Part shown: positions 51,374 through 57,928 of the stretch, piece after piece
Layout: each line of letters begins with the position of its first letter
Position numbering within the stretch: the stretch's first letter is position 1
Source: an uncultured Bacteroidota bacterium
GTDB taxonomy: Bacteria; Bacteroidota; Bacteroidia; Bacteroidales; P3
Reading direction: 5' to 3'
Assembly (NCBI GenBank): GCA_902800395.1
Contig: CADCEC010000002.1
Span: 124,001 to 188,000 of the forward strand
DNA: 64,000 nucleotides
Position numbers and translations under genes: made by a program
The notes under the pieces: generated by a model
Seen by the model: the letters and a program-made list of their open reading frames with translations, nothing else
Told to the model about the DNA's origin: nothing
The model's database searches: none

Positions 51374-51645
51374 GCCCCCGAAGGGGGCGCAAGATTACAG
51401 GCAGGGGGTTCACCCCCTGCACACCAGCACCCCACCCTATACCGAGCCCCGTAGGGGCGGCAGGACACAAACACCTGTCACCCCTACGGGGTTCCAGTTT
51501 GTTGTTGCCACCGACAGCAGGGAATGAATTCCCTGCCTGTATTCCTACGCCCCTCCGGGGCTTGACTACAAATATGTATACGCAAAGCAGGGGTTTCAGC
51601 CTTCGGCTTCCACCCCTGCCTGTATGCCTGCGTCCCTTACGGGAC
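51374..51645. repeat. Cluster of eight hairpins between lipoprotein and pheT
   Basis: Stems at 51374-51388 (GCCCCCGAAGGGGGC), 51401-51420 (GCAGGGGGTTCACCCCCTGC), 51446-51458 (GCCCCGTAGGGGC), 51480-51491, 51517-51536 (GCAGGGAATGAATTCCCTGC), 51549-51561, 51587-51619 and 51632-51645 (GTCCCTTACGGGAC). The third and fourth can also pair with each other. No gene is seen in the whole 50997-51653 gap. The array is at the 3' end of pheT and could act as terminator, but such density is unusual and looks like nested repeat insertions. Confidence 0.7.
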
Positions 51646-51653
51646 TATGTGAG

Positions 51654-54152
51654 CTATCCTCTTATCTTAGCGCCCAGCTGGGTCTCGAGAGTCTTCTGGA
51701 TCTTGGCCATGGTAGCCTCAATCTGTTTGTCGTTGAGGGTTTTGTCCTTGTCCTGCAGGATGAAGCTGACGGCGTAGGACTTGAAGCCTTCGGTGATGCC
51801 TTTGCCCTCATAGACGTCGAAGAGGCTGACGCTCTTGAGCAGCTTCTTCTCGCACTGCAGGGCGGCCTGCTCGACCTGGGCGAAGGTGACGTCCTTGCGC
51901 AGGACGAGGGCCAGGTCGCGGCGCACCTCGGGGAACTTGGCCACCTCCTGGTAGAGCACCTCCTTGGTGGGGTACTGCTTGAGGAGCAGCGTCCAGTTGA
52001 GGTCGGCATAGAAGACGGGCTGCTTGATGTCCATCTTCTTCAGCGTCTCGCGGCCGATGCGGCCGATGGTGCCCAGCAACTTCTTGCTGTCGCGCTGCAC
52101 GATGTCGAGACCCTCGGCGAAGAACTTGTACTGCGTCGGCACCATCTCCATGCGGCCCATGTTGACGCGCATGCGGTGCAGGATGTCCATGACGTAGGCC
52201 TTGAGGTAGAAGAAGTCGGTCTCGGCTGACTTCATCTTCCAACTCTCGGGGGTCATGTTGCCGGTCATGAAGATGGAGACGTGCTCGGTCTCGTTGAAGC
52301 GCTTGGTGACGGGGAGGTCGTTAAGGTCCTTAGTGTCGTTAAGGTCCTTAAGGTCAGCCTTCACATACGTGTGACCGAACTCATAGAGCTTCTGGTCGAG
52401 GATGCGGAAGTTGATATTGCGGGCGATGCACTCGAGGCCGCTGTAGAGCAGCGTCTGGCGCATGACATTGAGTTCCTTCGAGAGGGGGTTGATGATGGGG
52501 ATGCAACGTGCAGCCTCAAAATCAGGATTCTCGTCGTAGTATTCGCTCTTAGTCAGCGAGTTGTTCATAATCTCGCTGAAGCCGTTGTCGGTAAGGTAGT
52601 CGCTCACGGCGTTCTTCAGCTTGCGCGGGTCGGGCTTCTTGCCGTAGGAAAGGCAGCTGTTGACGGTCTCGCCGATATGGATGTTGTTGTAGCCGTAGAT
52701 GCGCATGATTTCCTCCACGATGTCGCACTCGCGGTAGACATCGGCCTTGCAGGTGGGCACCTTCAGGGTCATGCCTTCGGCAGTCTCGTTGACAATCTCG
52801 ATATCCAGCGAGGTGAGTGCGGTACGGACGGCCTCCAGCGGAATGTCCTGACCCACGAGGTCGAACATGCGGTGGAAGTTCACCTCCACAACAGGCTTCT
52901 CGATGGGCTTTGGATAGAGGTCGACCATCGAACCGCAAACCTCGCCGCCGGCGAGCTCCTGGATGAGCTTCACGGCGCGACGCAGGGCCCACTCGGTGAT
53001 ATTGGGGTCGCAGGTGCGCTCGTAGCGGTAGCTGGCGTCGGTCTTCAGCGTGTGGCGCTGACTGGTCTTGCGGATGCTCACGGGGTTGAAGAAGGCGCTC
53101 TCGAGGAAGACGTTGGTGGTTTCCATAGTGGTGCCGCTCTTCAAGCCACCGAAGACGCCGGCGATGCACATTCCTTCCTGCTCATTACATATCATCAGGT
53201 CGCGAGCGTCGAGGGTGCGTTCCACACCATCGAGGGTAACGAACTTGGTGCCCTGCGGCAGGGTTTTCACTATCACATGGCCACCGGTAATCTGGTCGGC
53301 GTCGAAGGCGTGCAGCGGCTGACCCACCTCCATCATGACGAAGTTGGTCACGTCCACCACATTGTTGATGGGGCGCAGACCCACGGTGCGCAGGCGGTTC
53401 TGCAGCCACTCGGGGCTCTCCCCCACCTTCACATTGCGCAGCGTGATGCCGGTATAGCGCGGGCAGAGGTCGGGCTCTTCTACGGTGACACGGATGGCCT
53501 CGCCAGCGGCTGTGGGTTGCAGTTTTCCTGCAACTTCTGGCCACTTGATGGCCAACTTCTTTCCTTCGCGGGTATTTCTCACAGCCACCACGTCGCGGGC
53601 CACGCCGATATGAGAGATGGCATCCATGCGGTTGGCGGTGATGGCCACTTCGAAGAGCCAGTCGTCCTGCACGTGGAAGTATTCCTTGGCAGGCATTCCG
53701 ACGGGGGCGTCGTCGGGCAGCACCATAATGCCGGCGTGGTCGGTGCCCAGCTGCAGCTCGTCGGCAGCGCAGAGCATACCCTCGCTGACGGCGCCGCGCA
53801 GCTTGCCCTTCTTAATCTCGTAGTATTCCGTGTCGGAGGTGTAGATTTTGGTGCCAATCTGGGCACACACCACCTTCTGCCCTGCGGCCACATTGGGGGC
53901 GCCACAGACGATGTTGAGCGGCGTACCCGTGCCCACATCGACGGTGGTCAGGTGCAGGTGGTCGCTGTCGGGGTGCGGTTCGCAGGTGAGCACCTGCGCA
54001 ATCACCACATGTTCCAGACCGCCCTTGATGGTCTCCACCTTCTCCTTGCTGTCCACCTCCAAGCCGGAGAAGGTCAGCAGGTCGTCCAACTCTTGAGGAG
54101 TCATATCCTCAATATCCACATACTCTTTAAGCCAATCGAAAGAAATATTCAT
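51654..54152 (-). CDS. pheT: Phenylalanyl-tRNA synthetase beta subunit
   Basis: 832 residues, full bacterial length: N-terminal tRNA-binding domain (VVIAQVLTCEPHPDSDHLHL), B3/B4 editing domain, B5, catalytic-like core (INPLSKELNVMRQTLL) and a C-terminal ferredoxin-like anticodon-binding domain (FPEVRRDLALVLRKDVTFAQ). It pairs with PheS to charge tRNA-Phe; pheS is not in the window. At 52318-52356 an in-frame repeat gives DLKDLNDTKDLND next to a normal loop. A promoter TATCTTTGC is upstream. Confidence 0.96.
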   Translation of the reverse strand: MNISFDWLKEYVDIEDMTPQELDDLLTFSGLEVDSKEKVETIKGGLEHVVIAQVLTCEPHPDSDHLHLTTVDVGTGTPLNIVCGAPNVAAGQKVVCAQIGTKIYTSDTEYYEIKKGKLRGAVSEGMLCAADELQLGTDHAGIMVLPDDAPVGMPAKEYFHVQDDWLFEVAITANRMDAISHIGVARDVVAVRNTREGKKLAIKWPEVAGKLQPTAAGEAIRVTVEEPDLCPRYTGITLRNVKVGESPEWLQNRLRTVGLRPINNVVDVTNFVMMEVGQPLHAFDADQITGGHVIVKTLPQGTKFVTLDGVERTLDARDLMICNEQEGMCIAGVFGGLKSGTTMETTNVFLESAFFNPVSIRKTSQRHTLKTDASYRYERTCDPNITEWALRRAVKLIQELAGGEVCGSMVDLYPKPIEKPVVEVNFHRMFDLVGQDIPLEAVRTALTSLDIEIVNETAEGMTLKVPTCKADVYRECDIVEEIMRIYGYNNIHIGETVNSCLSYGKKPDPRKLKNAVSDYLTDNGFSEIMNNSLTKSEYYDENPDFEAARCIPIINPLSKELNVMRQTLLYSGLECIARNINFRILDQKLYEFGHTYVKADLKDLNDTKDLNDLPVTKRFNETEHVSIFMTGNMTPESWKMKSAETDFFYLKAYVMDILHRMRVNMGRMEMVPTQYKFFAEGLDIVQRDSKKLLGTIGRIGRETLKKMDIKQPVFYADLNWTLLLKQYPTKEVLYQEVAKFPEVRRDLALVLRKDVTFAQVEQAALQCEKKLLKSVSLFDVYEGKGITEGFKSYAVSFILQDKDKTLNDKQIEATMAKIQKTLETQLGAKIRG
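52318..52356. repeat. In-gene repeat, KDLND family (pheT)
   Basis: CGTTAAGGTCCTTAGTGTCG and the following AAGGTCCTTAAGG encode DLKDLNDTKDLND in frame on the minus strand. Related to 46955-47000 in topB. Confidence 0.75.
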
Positions 54153-54200
54153 ATATAAATCAGTTTATTATCACAATAATGTGCGCTCTATGTTTAGAGT

Positions 54201-54209
54201 GCAAAGATA
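54201..54209 (-). promoter_or_regulatory. -7 promoter element for pheT
   Basis: TATCTTTGC on the minus strand, about 49 nt before the pheT ATG. Between them lies a small hairpin (CTCTAAACATAGAG, about 54186-54199), which could be part of a leader control element; no leader peptide is seen. Confidence 0.65.
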
Positions 54210-54243
54210 CACATTTTTTTCAATATCAACATAATCTATTCAT

Positions 54244-55662
54244 CTAAAATCCCGGCAACTCCAACCACAGCGTGGGCAACATGAGGAAGAAACCCAGGAT
54301 AATCAAGGCGAGGATAAACTTCCAAGCCCACTTAAGCCAGGTGCCGTAGGGGATGCGGGCGATACCAAGCACACCTATCAGCACGCCACTGGTGGGGGTA
54401 AGCATGTTGGTGAAACCGTCACCGAACTGGAAAGCCAAGACGGTGGTCTGGCGCGACACCTCTATCTGGTCAGCAAATTGCGTCATAATGGGCATTGTCA
54501 ATGCCGCTTTCGCTGAGCCGCTGGGCATTACGATGTTCAGTAGTGTCTGGAAGAGATACATCACTCCCAACGAGGCCATCTCGCCCAGTTCACCCAGTGA
54601 ACGCGAGAGACCGTAGAGGATGGTGTCGATGACACGACCGTCCCTGAGGATGAAGATGATGCCACTGGCCAAGCCCACTACCAGTGCGGCGGAGAGGATA
54701 TCCTTGCAGCCAGCGAGGAAGAGCTTGGCTATGCCGTCGGCACCCTGCCGGTCGATGATGCCGCTGACAATTCCCATTGCCAGGAAGAGCGCCGAGATCT
54801 CCTCGATATACCAGCCCCATGCCAGCACTCCTACCACCAATGCCACAATGGTAAGCAACAGTAGCACGAGGATTAATCCATGACGAAGGGTGAGGGTTGC
54901 CTCTTGATTGGATTCCACACGTTCGCGCCAGTAGTCGTCGAGCTTGTGTACCGGGCTGCGTTCGGGTTTGGCCTTCACTCGGTGGGCGTACCACAGCACG
55001 AAGGCGATGCCAACAATGGTGAGTACCACCCAGCAGAACATCCTGTATTCCAGTCCCGAGAAGAGCGGCAGGTCGGCGATACCCTGTGCGATGCCGATGG
55101 TGAAAGGATTCAGCATGGCACCGGCAAAGCCCACGTGGGCAGCAACGTAGCACATACAGACGCCCACAATGCTGTCGTAGCCCATCTGGATAGCCAGCGG
55201 GATGAACACCACCACGAAGGCGATGGTCTCCTCGCTCATGCCGAAGACGGCGCCGAAGAGGCTGAAGAGCAGCATAACGAAGGTGATGATGATATTGTCC
55301 ACGCCTAGTTTCTTAATCAGCTTATATCGTCCGAGGCGCCTGACGCTGCGGAGGAAAGCCATCACGCCGACATCGATGGCGTGGCTGTTGTTGAGAATCC
55401 AGAAAGCTCCGCCCACCATGAGGATGAAGATGATGATGTCGGCCTTGTCGACGAAGCCGTTGTAGAGTGCGGAGAAAACCTGCCAGGTCTGGGGTGACGA
55501 CTCCACATAGTGGAACGAGTCATTCACCACCACCTCGCGTGTAGTGCCGTTGAATTCCACGCTTTGCCTCACAAATTCACCTGCCGGCACTACCCATGTG
55601 AGCACCGCCGCCAGCACAATGAGCGCAAAAACAATAGTAAAAGTATGCGGTATGCGTTTCAT
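54244..55662 (-). CDS. YfcC-family membrane carrier
   Basis: 472 residues with about 12 hydrophobic segments. The N terminus (RIPHTFTIVFALIVLAAVLT then WVVPAGEF) and the segments FGMSEETIAFVVVFIPLAIQ, MPSGSAKAALTMPIMTQFAD and GFTNMLTPTSGVLIGVLGIA identify the YfcC/C4-dicarboxylate anaerobic-carrier-like family. Members are thought to move carboxylates or amino-acid-like compounds; the substrate here is unknown. A TATTTTTGC element at 55689-55681 (minus) lies about 19 nt upstream of the ATG. Confidence 0.9.
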   Translation of the reverse strand: MKRIPHTFTIVFALIVLAAVLTWVVPAGEFVRQSVEFNGTTREVVVNDSFHYVESSPQTWQVFSALYNGFVDKADIIIFILMVGGAFWILNNSHAIDVGVMAFLRSVRRLGRYKLIKKLGVDNIIITFVMLLFSLFGAVFGMSEETIAFVVVFIPLAIQMGYDSIVGVCMCYVAAHVGFAGAMLNPFTIGIAQGIADLPLFSGLEYRMFCWVVLTIVGIAFVLWYAHRVKAKPERSPVHKLDDYWRERVESNQEATLTLRHGLILVLLLLTIVALVVGVLAWGWYIEEISALFLAMGIVSGIIDRQGADGIAKLFLAGCKDILSAALVVGLASGIIFILRDGRVIDTILYGLSRSLGELGEMASLGVMYLFQTLLNIVMPSGSAKAALTMPIMTQFADQIEVSRQTTVLAFQFGDGFTNMLTPTSGVLIGVLGIARIPYGTWLKWAWKFILALIILGFFLMLPTLWLELPGF

Positions 55663-55680
55663 ATCATCTCAAATTAAAAG

Positions 55681-55689
55681 GCAAAAATA
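55681..55689 (-). promoter_or_regulatory. -7 promoter element for the YfcC-type carrier
   Basis: TATTTTTGC on the minus strand about 19 nt before the ATG at 55662. Confidence 0.55.
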
Positions 55690-55715
55690 CGAAAAAACTT
55701 TAAAACAATAGAATA

Positions 55716-55748
55716 AAAAATGAAAACCTCCCTGTTTTGGGGAGGCTT
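55716..55748 (-). terminator. Terminator of tRNA-Glu
   Basis: On the minus strand GCCTCCCCAAAACAGGGAGG followed by TTTTCATTTTTT: a GC-rich stem of 6 bp and a T-rich tail, just downstream of the tRNA. Confidence 0.7.
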
Positions 55749-55750
55749 TG

Positions 55751-55824
55751 TACCGCATATCAGAGTCGAACTGATGATCTTCTGCGTGAGAGGCAGATGT
55801 CCTGGACCACTAGACGAATGCGGC
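55751..55824 (-). tRNA. tRNA-Glu (anticodon CTC), CCA not encoded
   Basis: On the minus strand the acceptor GCCGCAT pairs with ATGCGGT, the D arm reads TCGTCTAGTGGTCCAGGAC, the anticodon stem TCTGC/GCAGA encloses CTCTCAC with anticodon CTC, and the T arm carries AGTTCGACTCT. CCA is not encoded and must be added after transcription, in contrast to tRNA-Arg here. Confidence 0.93.
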
Positions 55825-55843
55825 AGTTTTCTTGAAATCGGGT

Positions 55844-55852
55844 GCAAAAGTA
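55844..55852 (-). promoter_or_regulatory. Promoter of tRNA-Glu
   Basis: TACTTTTGC on the minus strand, about 20 nt before the tRNA 5' end. Confidence 0.7.
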
Positions 55853-55994
55853 CGAACTTTTTTGAGACTGGCAAAATATTTTTTAAAAAATATTTATATC
55901 TCATTGTTTTTAAGTAAGATATTTTTATAGAAAGGATGGAAATGAGCTCGAAATATGGAAGAAATGGCGTTAAAAATAACGTTTTTTGGGGTGC

Positions 55995-57443
55995 TCAACG
56001 ACCATTCTGTTCGCGATGTGCTATAACAACCTGACAATCAGGATATGTTTCGGAAAGGTGACGGGCCATCTGTTCGGCACAGTAGACGGAGCGGTGCTGG
56101 CCGCCGGTGCAGCCGAAGGCGACCTGGAGGCTGGTGAAGTTACGCTCCATGTATTTCTCCACACTCTGTCCTACGATGGCTTTCACATGATTTAGAAACT
56201 GGTCGACGGCAGGTTCCTTCTGCAAAAACTCGATGACTGGACGGTCTTTGCCCGTGTAGGTCTTGTACTCGGCATAACGGCCGGGGTTTGGAAGTGCGCG
56301 GCAGTCGAAGATGAAACCGCCACCGTTGCCCGAGGGGTCAGTGGGGAGACCACGCTTGTAGCTGAAACTGCTGACAGTCACCGTCAACGGCGGTATGACG
56401 GTCGGCGAATTAAGCGAACTGGGCGAATTATTGTTTTTCGCTAAATTCGCAAAATTCGCCGACGCAATGATGCCGTTCAGATGCGGCAAATCGACGGGCA
56501 GAGGATGGTTTTCGAGAAGCCGACGGAGGTTGTTGAAGGCCAGAGGGATGGACTGGATGAAGTAGTCCTTGCGCTCGAAAAGGCCGCGGTAGCCATAGGC
56601 ACCGAGGGCCTGAAGGATACGCACGAGGACATAGCCCCAGAAGTGGCCGAGCCAGCGCTGCCGTTCCTCTCCTTTCAAACCACGGACATCGAGGTAGTGA
56701 TTGAGGAGCTCGAGGCGGATGGCTTCGGGGAGGTCGCTCTTGGCGCTGTAGAGCAGCGACGCCACATCGTACTGCGCAGCGCCACGACGGCCACCTTGAT
56801 AATCTATATAATATAACTCGCCATCCTTTACCATGATGTTGCGAGACTGGAAATCGCGGTAGAGGAAATAGTGACAGTCGGCTTGGAGAAGAAAATCTGT
56901 AAGGGTGTTGAAATCGTCCTCGAGCAGCTGCTCGTCGAAGGGCGTGTGTGTGAGCTTGAGGAAGTGGTACTTGAAGTAGTTGAGGTCCCAGAGGATGGAT
57001 TGACGGTCGAAGTCGCTGCGGGGATAGGCCACGGAGAAATCCATATCGGCACCGCCCTGTTGGATGGCTGCGAGGTCGGCGAGAGCTTTCTTATACAGCG
57101 CCAGCATCTCGGCATCGAATCCCCCACCCTGCCGTTTCTTGTCAAGAAGAAGGCCGTAGAGCGTCTGGTCGCCAAGGTCCTGCTGCAGATAACAGCGGCG
57201 GTCATCGTCGACAATATACAGCTCTGGCACCGGCAGCCCTTTGGCGTGGAGGTGATGGGTGTAGGCGAAGAAGGCTTCGTTCTCGCGGATGTCATCATTA
57301 ACGCAGCCAATGGCCGTTCTGTCGCCGATAAGGCGATAGTATCGGCGTGAGGAGCCATTGGCACCCAGGGCCAAACATTCCATACAAGGAACGCCGGCCC
57401 AACGGGTGAAAAGCCGTTGGAGTTGTTCTTCCTCTGGATTCAT
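55995..57443 (-). CDS. Fusion of aminoglycoside-phosphotransferase-like kinase and RapZ C-terminal domain
   Basis: 482 residues. The first about 330 residues form an APH/choline-kinase-like fold: CLALGANGSSRRYYRL (start of the nucleotide loop), then the catalytic FLYRDFQSRNIMVKD (HxDxxxxN-like, with Tyr-Arg-Asp) and YYIDYQGGRRGAAQYDVASL (metal-binding DYQ). After a linker carrying GCGAATTA-type repeat sequence (56401-56466), the last about 130 residues match the RapZ C-terminal domain (GFIFDCRALPNPGRYAEYKT, then VAFGCTGGQHRSVYCAEQMA). APH relatives such as AmgK phosphorylate cell-wall sugars and RapZ senses glucosamine-6-phosphate, so a role in amino-sugar metabolism is a reasonable inference. 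Confidence 0.87.
   Translation of the reverse strand: MNPEEEQLQRLFTRWAGVPCMECLALGANGSSRRYYRLIGDRTAIGCVNDDIRENEAFFAYTHHLHAKGLPVPELYIVDDDRRCYLQQDLGDQTLYGLLLDKKRQGGGFDAEMLALYKKALADLAAIQQGGADMDFSVAYPRSDFDRQSILWDLNYFKYHFLKLTHTPFDEQLLEDDFNTLTDFLLQADCHYFLYRDFQSRNIMVKDGELYYIDYQGGRRGAAQYDVASLLYSAKSDLPEAIRLELLNHYLDVRGLKGEERQRWLGHFWGYVLVRILQALGAYGYRGLFERKDYFIQSIPLAFNNLRRLLENHPLPVDLPHLNGIIASANFANLAKNNNSPSSLNSPTVIPPLTVTVSSFSYKRGLPTDPSGNGGGFIFDCRALPNPGRYAEYKTYTGKDRPVIEFLQKEPAVDQFLNHVKAIVGQSVEKYMERNFTSLQVAFGCTGGQHRSVYCAEQMARHLSETYPDCQVVIAHREQNGR
56401..56466. repeat. In-gene GCGAATTA-type repeat in the domain linker
   Basis: GTCGGCGAATTAAGCGAACT and, further on, TTCGCTAAATTCGCAAAATT units form an imperfect inverted repeat. 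In frame they give IASANFANLAKNNNSPSSLN and a few further residues, exactly in the linker between the kinase-like and RapZ-like domains. Confidence 0.65.
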
Positions 57444-57450
57444 TGTTATT

Positions 57451-57474
57451 TTGCCGGCTGGAAGCCGGCGCTCC
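57451..57474. repeat. Palindromic GCCGGC repeat, intergenic copy
   Basis: TTGCCGGCTGGAAGCCGGCG and CTCC, between bactofilin and the phosphotransferase-RapZ gene. Related to the yggS tail (45139-45162) and the PorW/SprE insertion (59094-59133). Confidence 0.7.
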
Positions 57475-57477
57475 TTT

Positions 57478-57867
57478 TTATTCTTCTGCGACTTCGGGCT
57501 CAGCGGCCTCCTGCTGCTGACGCACCTCGTCGAGCATGCGGCACTTGCCGGTGAAGACAGCGCCGGGCTCGATGGAGAGTTTGTTGATAAGGATGTCGCC
57601 CTTCACGCGTGCGGTGGCGTTGAGGGAGAGGAGTTCCTTGACGGAGAGATTGCCATTGACGGTACCAATGATATTGGCATTGACACAGAGGACATTGCCG
57701 TTGACAATGCCGCTGTCGCCAACCACAAGTTTACCGTTAAGCTGAACATTGCCCTCCAAAGTGCCGTCGAGACGGAAATCGCCAGAGGCGGAAATGTCAC
57801 CTTTGATAAGGGTGCCGGCCGTGATGATGTTGATTGAGTTGCTTTCTACTTCCATTGTTCTAGCCAT
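57478..57867 (-). CDS. Bactofilin
   Basis: 129 residues. The central part is a run of short beta-helix turns typical of bactofilins: ITAGTLIKGDISASGDFRLD, then GTLEGNVQLNGKLVVGDSGI and ALVNGNVLCVN-like turns. The ends are short and charged. Bactofilins polymerise without nucleotide into filaments or bands that scaffold cell-wall enzymes or polar structures. It lies between PorW/SprE and the phosphotransferase fusion, all on the minus strand. Confidence 0.93.
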   Translation of the reverse strand: MARTMEVESNSINIITAGTLIKGDISASGDFRLDGTLEGNVQLNGKLVVGDSGIVNGNVLCVNANIIGTVNGNLSVKELLSLNATARVKGDILINKLSIEPGAVFTGKCRMLDEVRQQQEAAEPEVAEE

Positions 57868-57898
57868 AAATATTAATTGTTTGATTATTTTATTTCAC

Positions 57899-57922
57899 GT
57901 GGACACGGCACGCCGTGTCCCT
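57899..57922. repeat. Intergenic GGACACGGC palindrome
   Basis: GTGGACACGGCACGCCGTGT and CCCTAC, an 8-bp stem with a short loop between bactofilin and PorW/SprE. Such ACACGGCGTGCCGTGT elements are common repeats in some Bacteroidetes. Confidence 0.6.
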
Positions 57923-57928
57923 ACATAT

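Noticed and set aside
51499..51777. Open frame over the hairpin cluster on the plus strand
   Set aside because: It is made of palindromic repeat DNA and antisense pheT; the peptide has no protein character.
52281..54158. 625-codon open frame antisense to pheT
   Set aside because: Same reason; pheT carries all expected domains on the minus strand.
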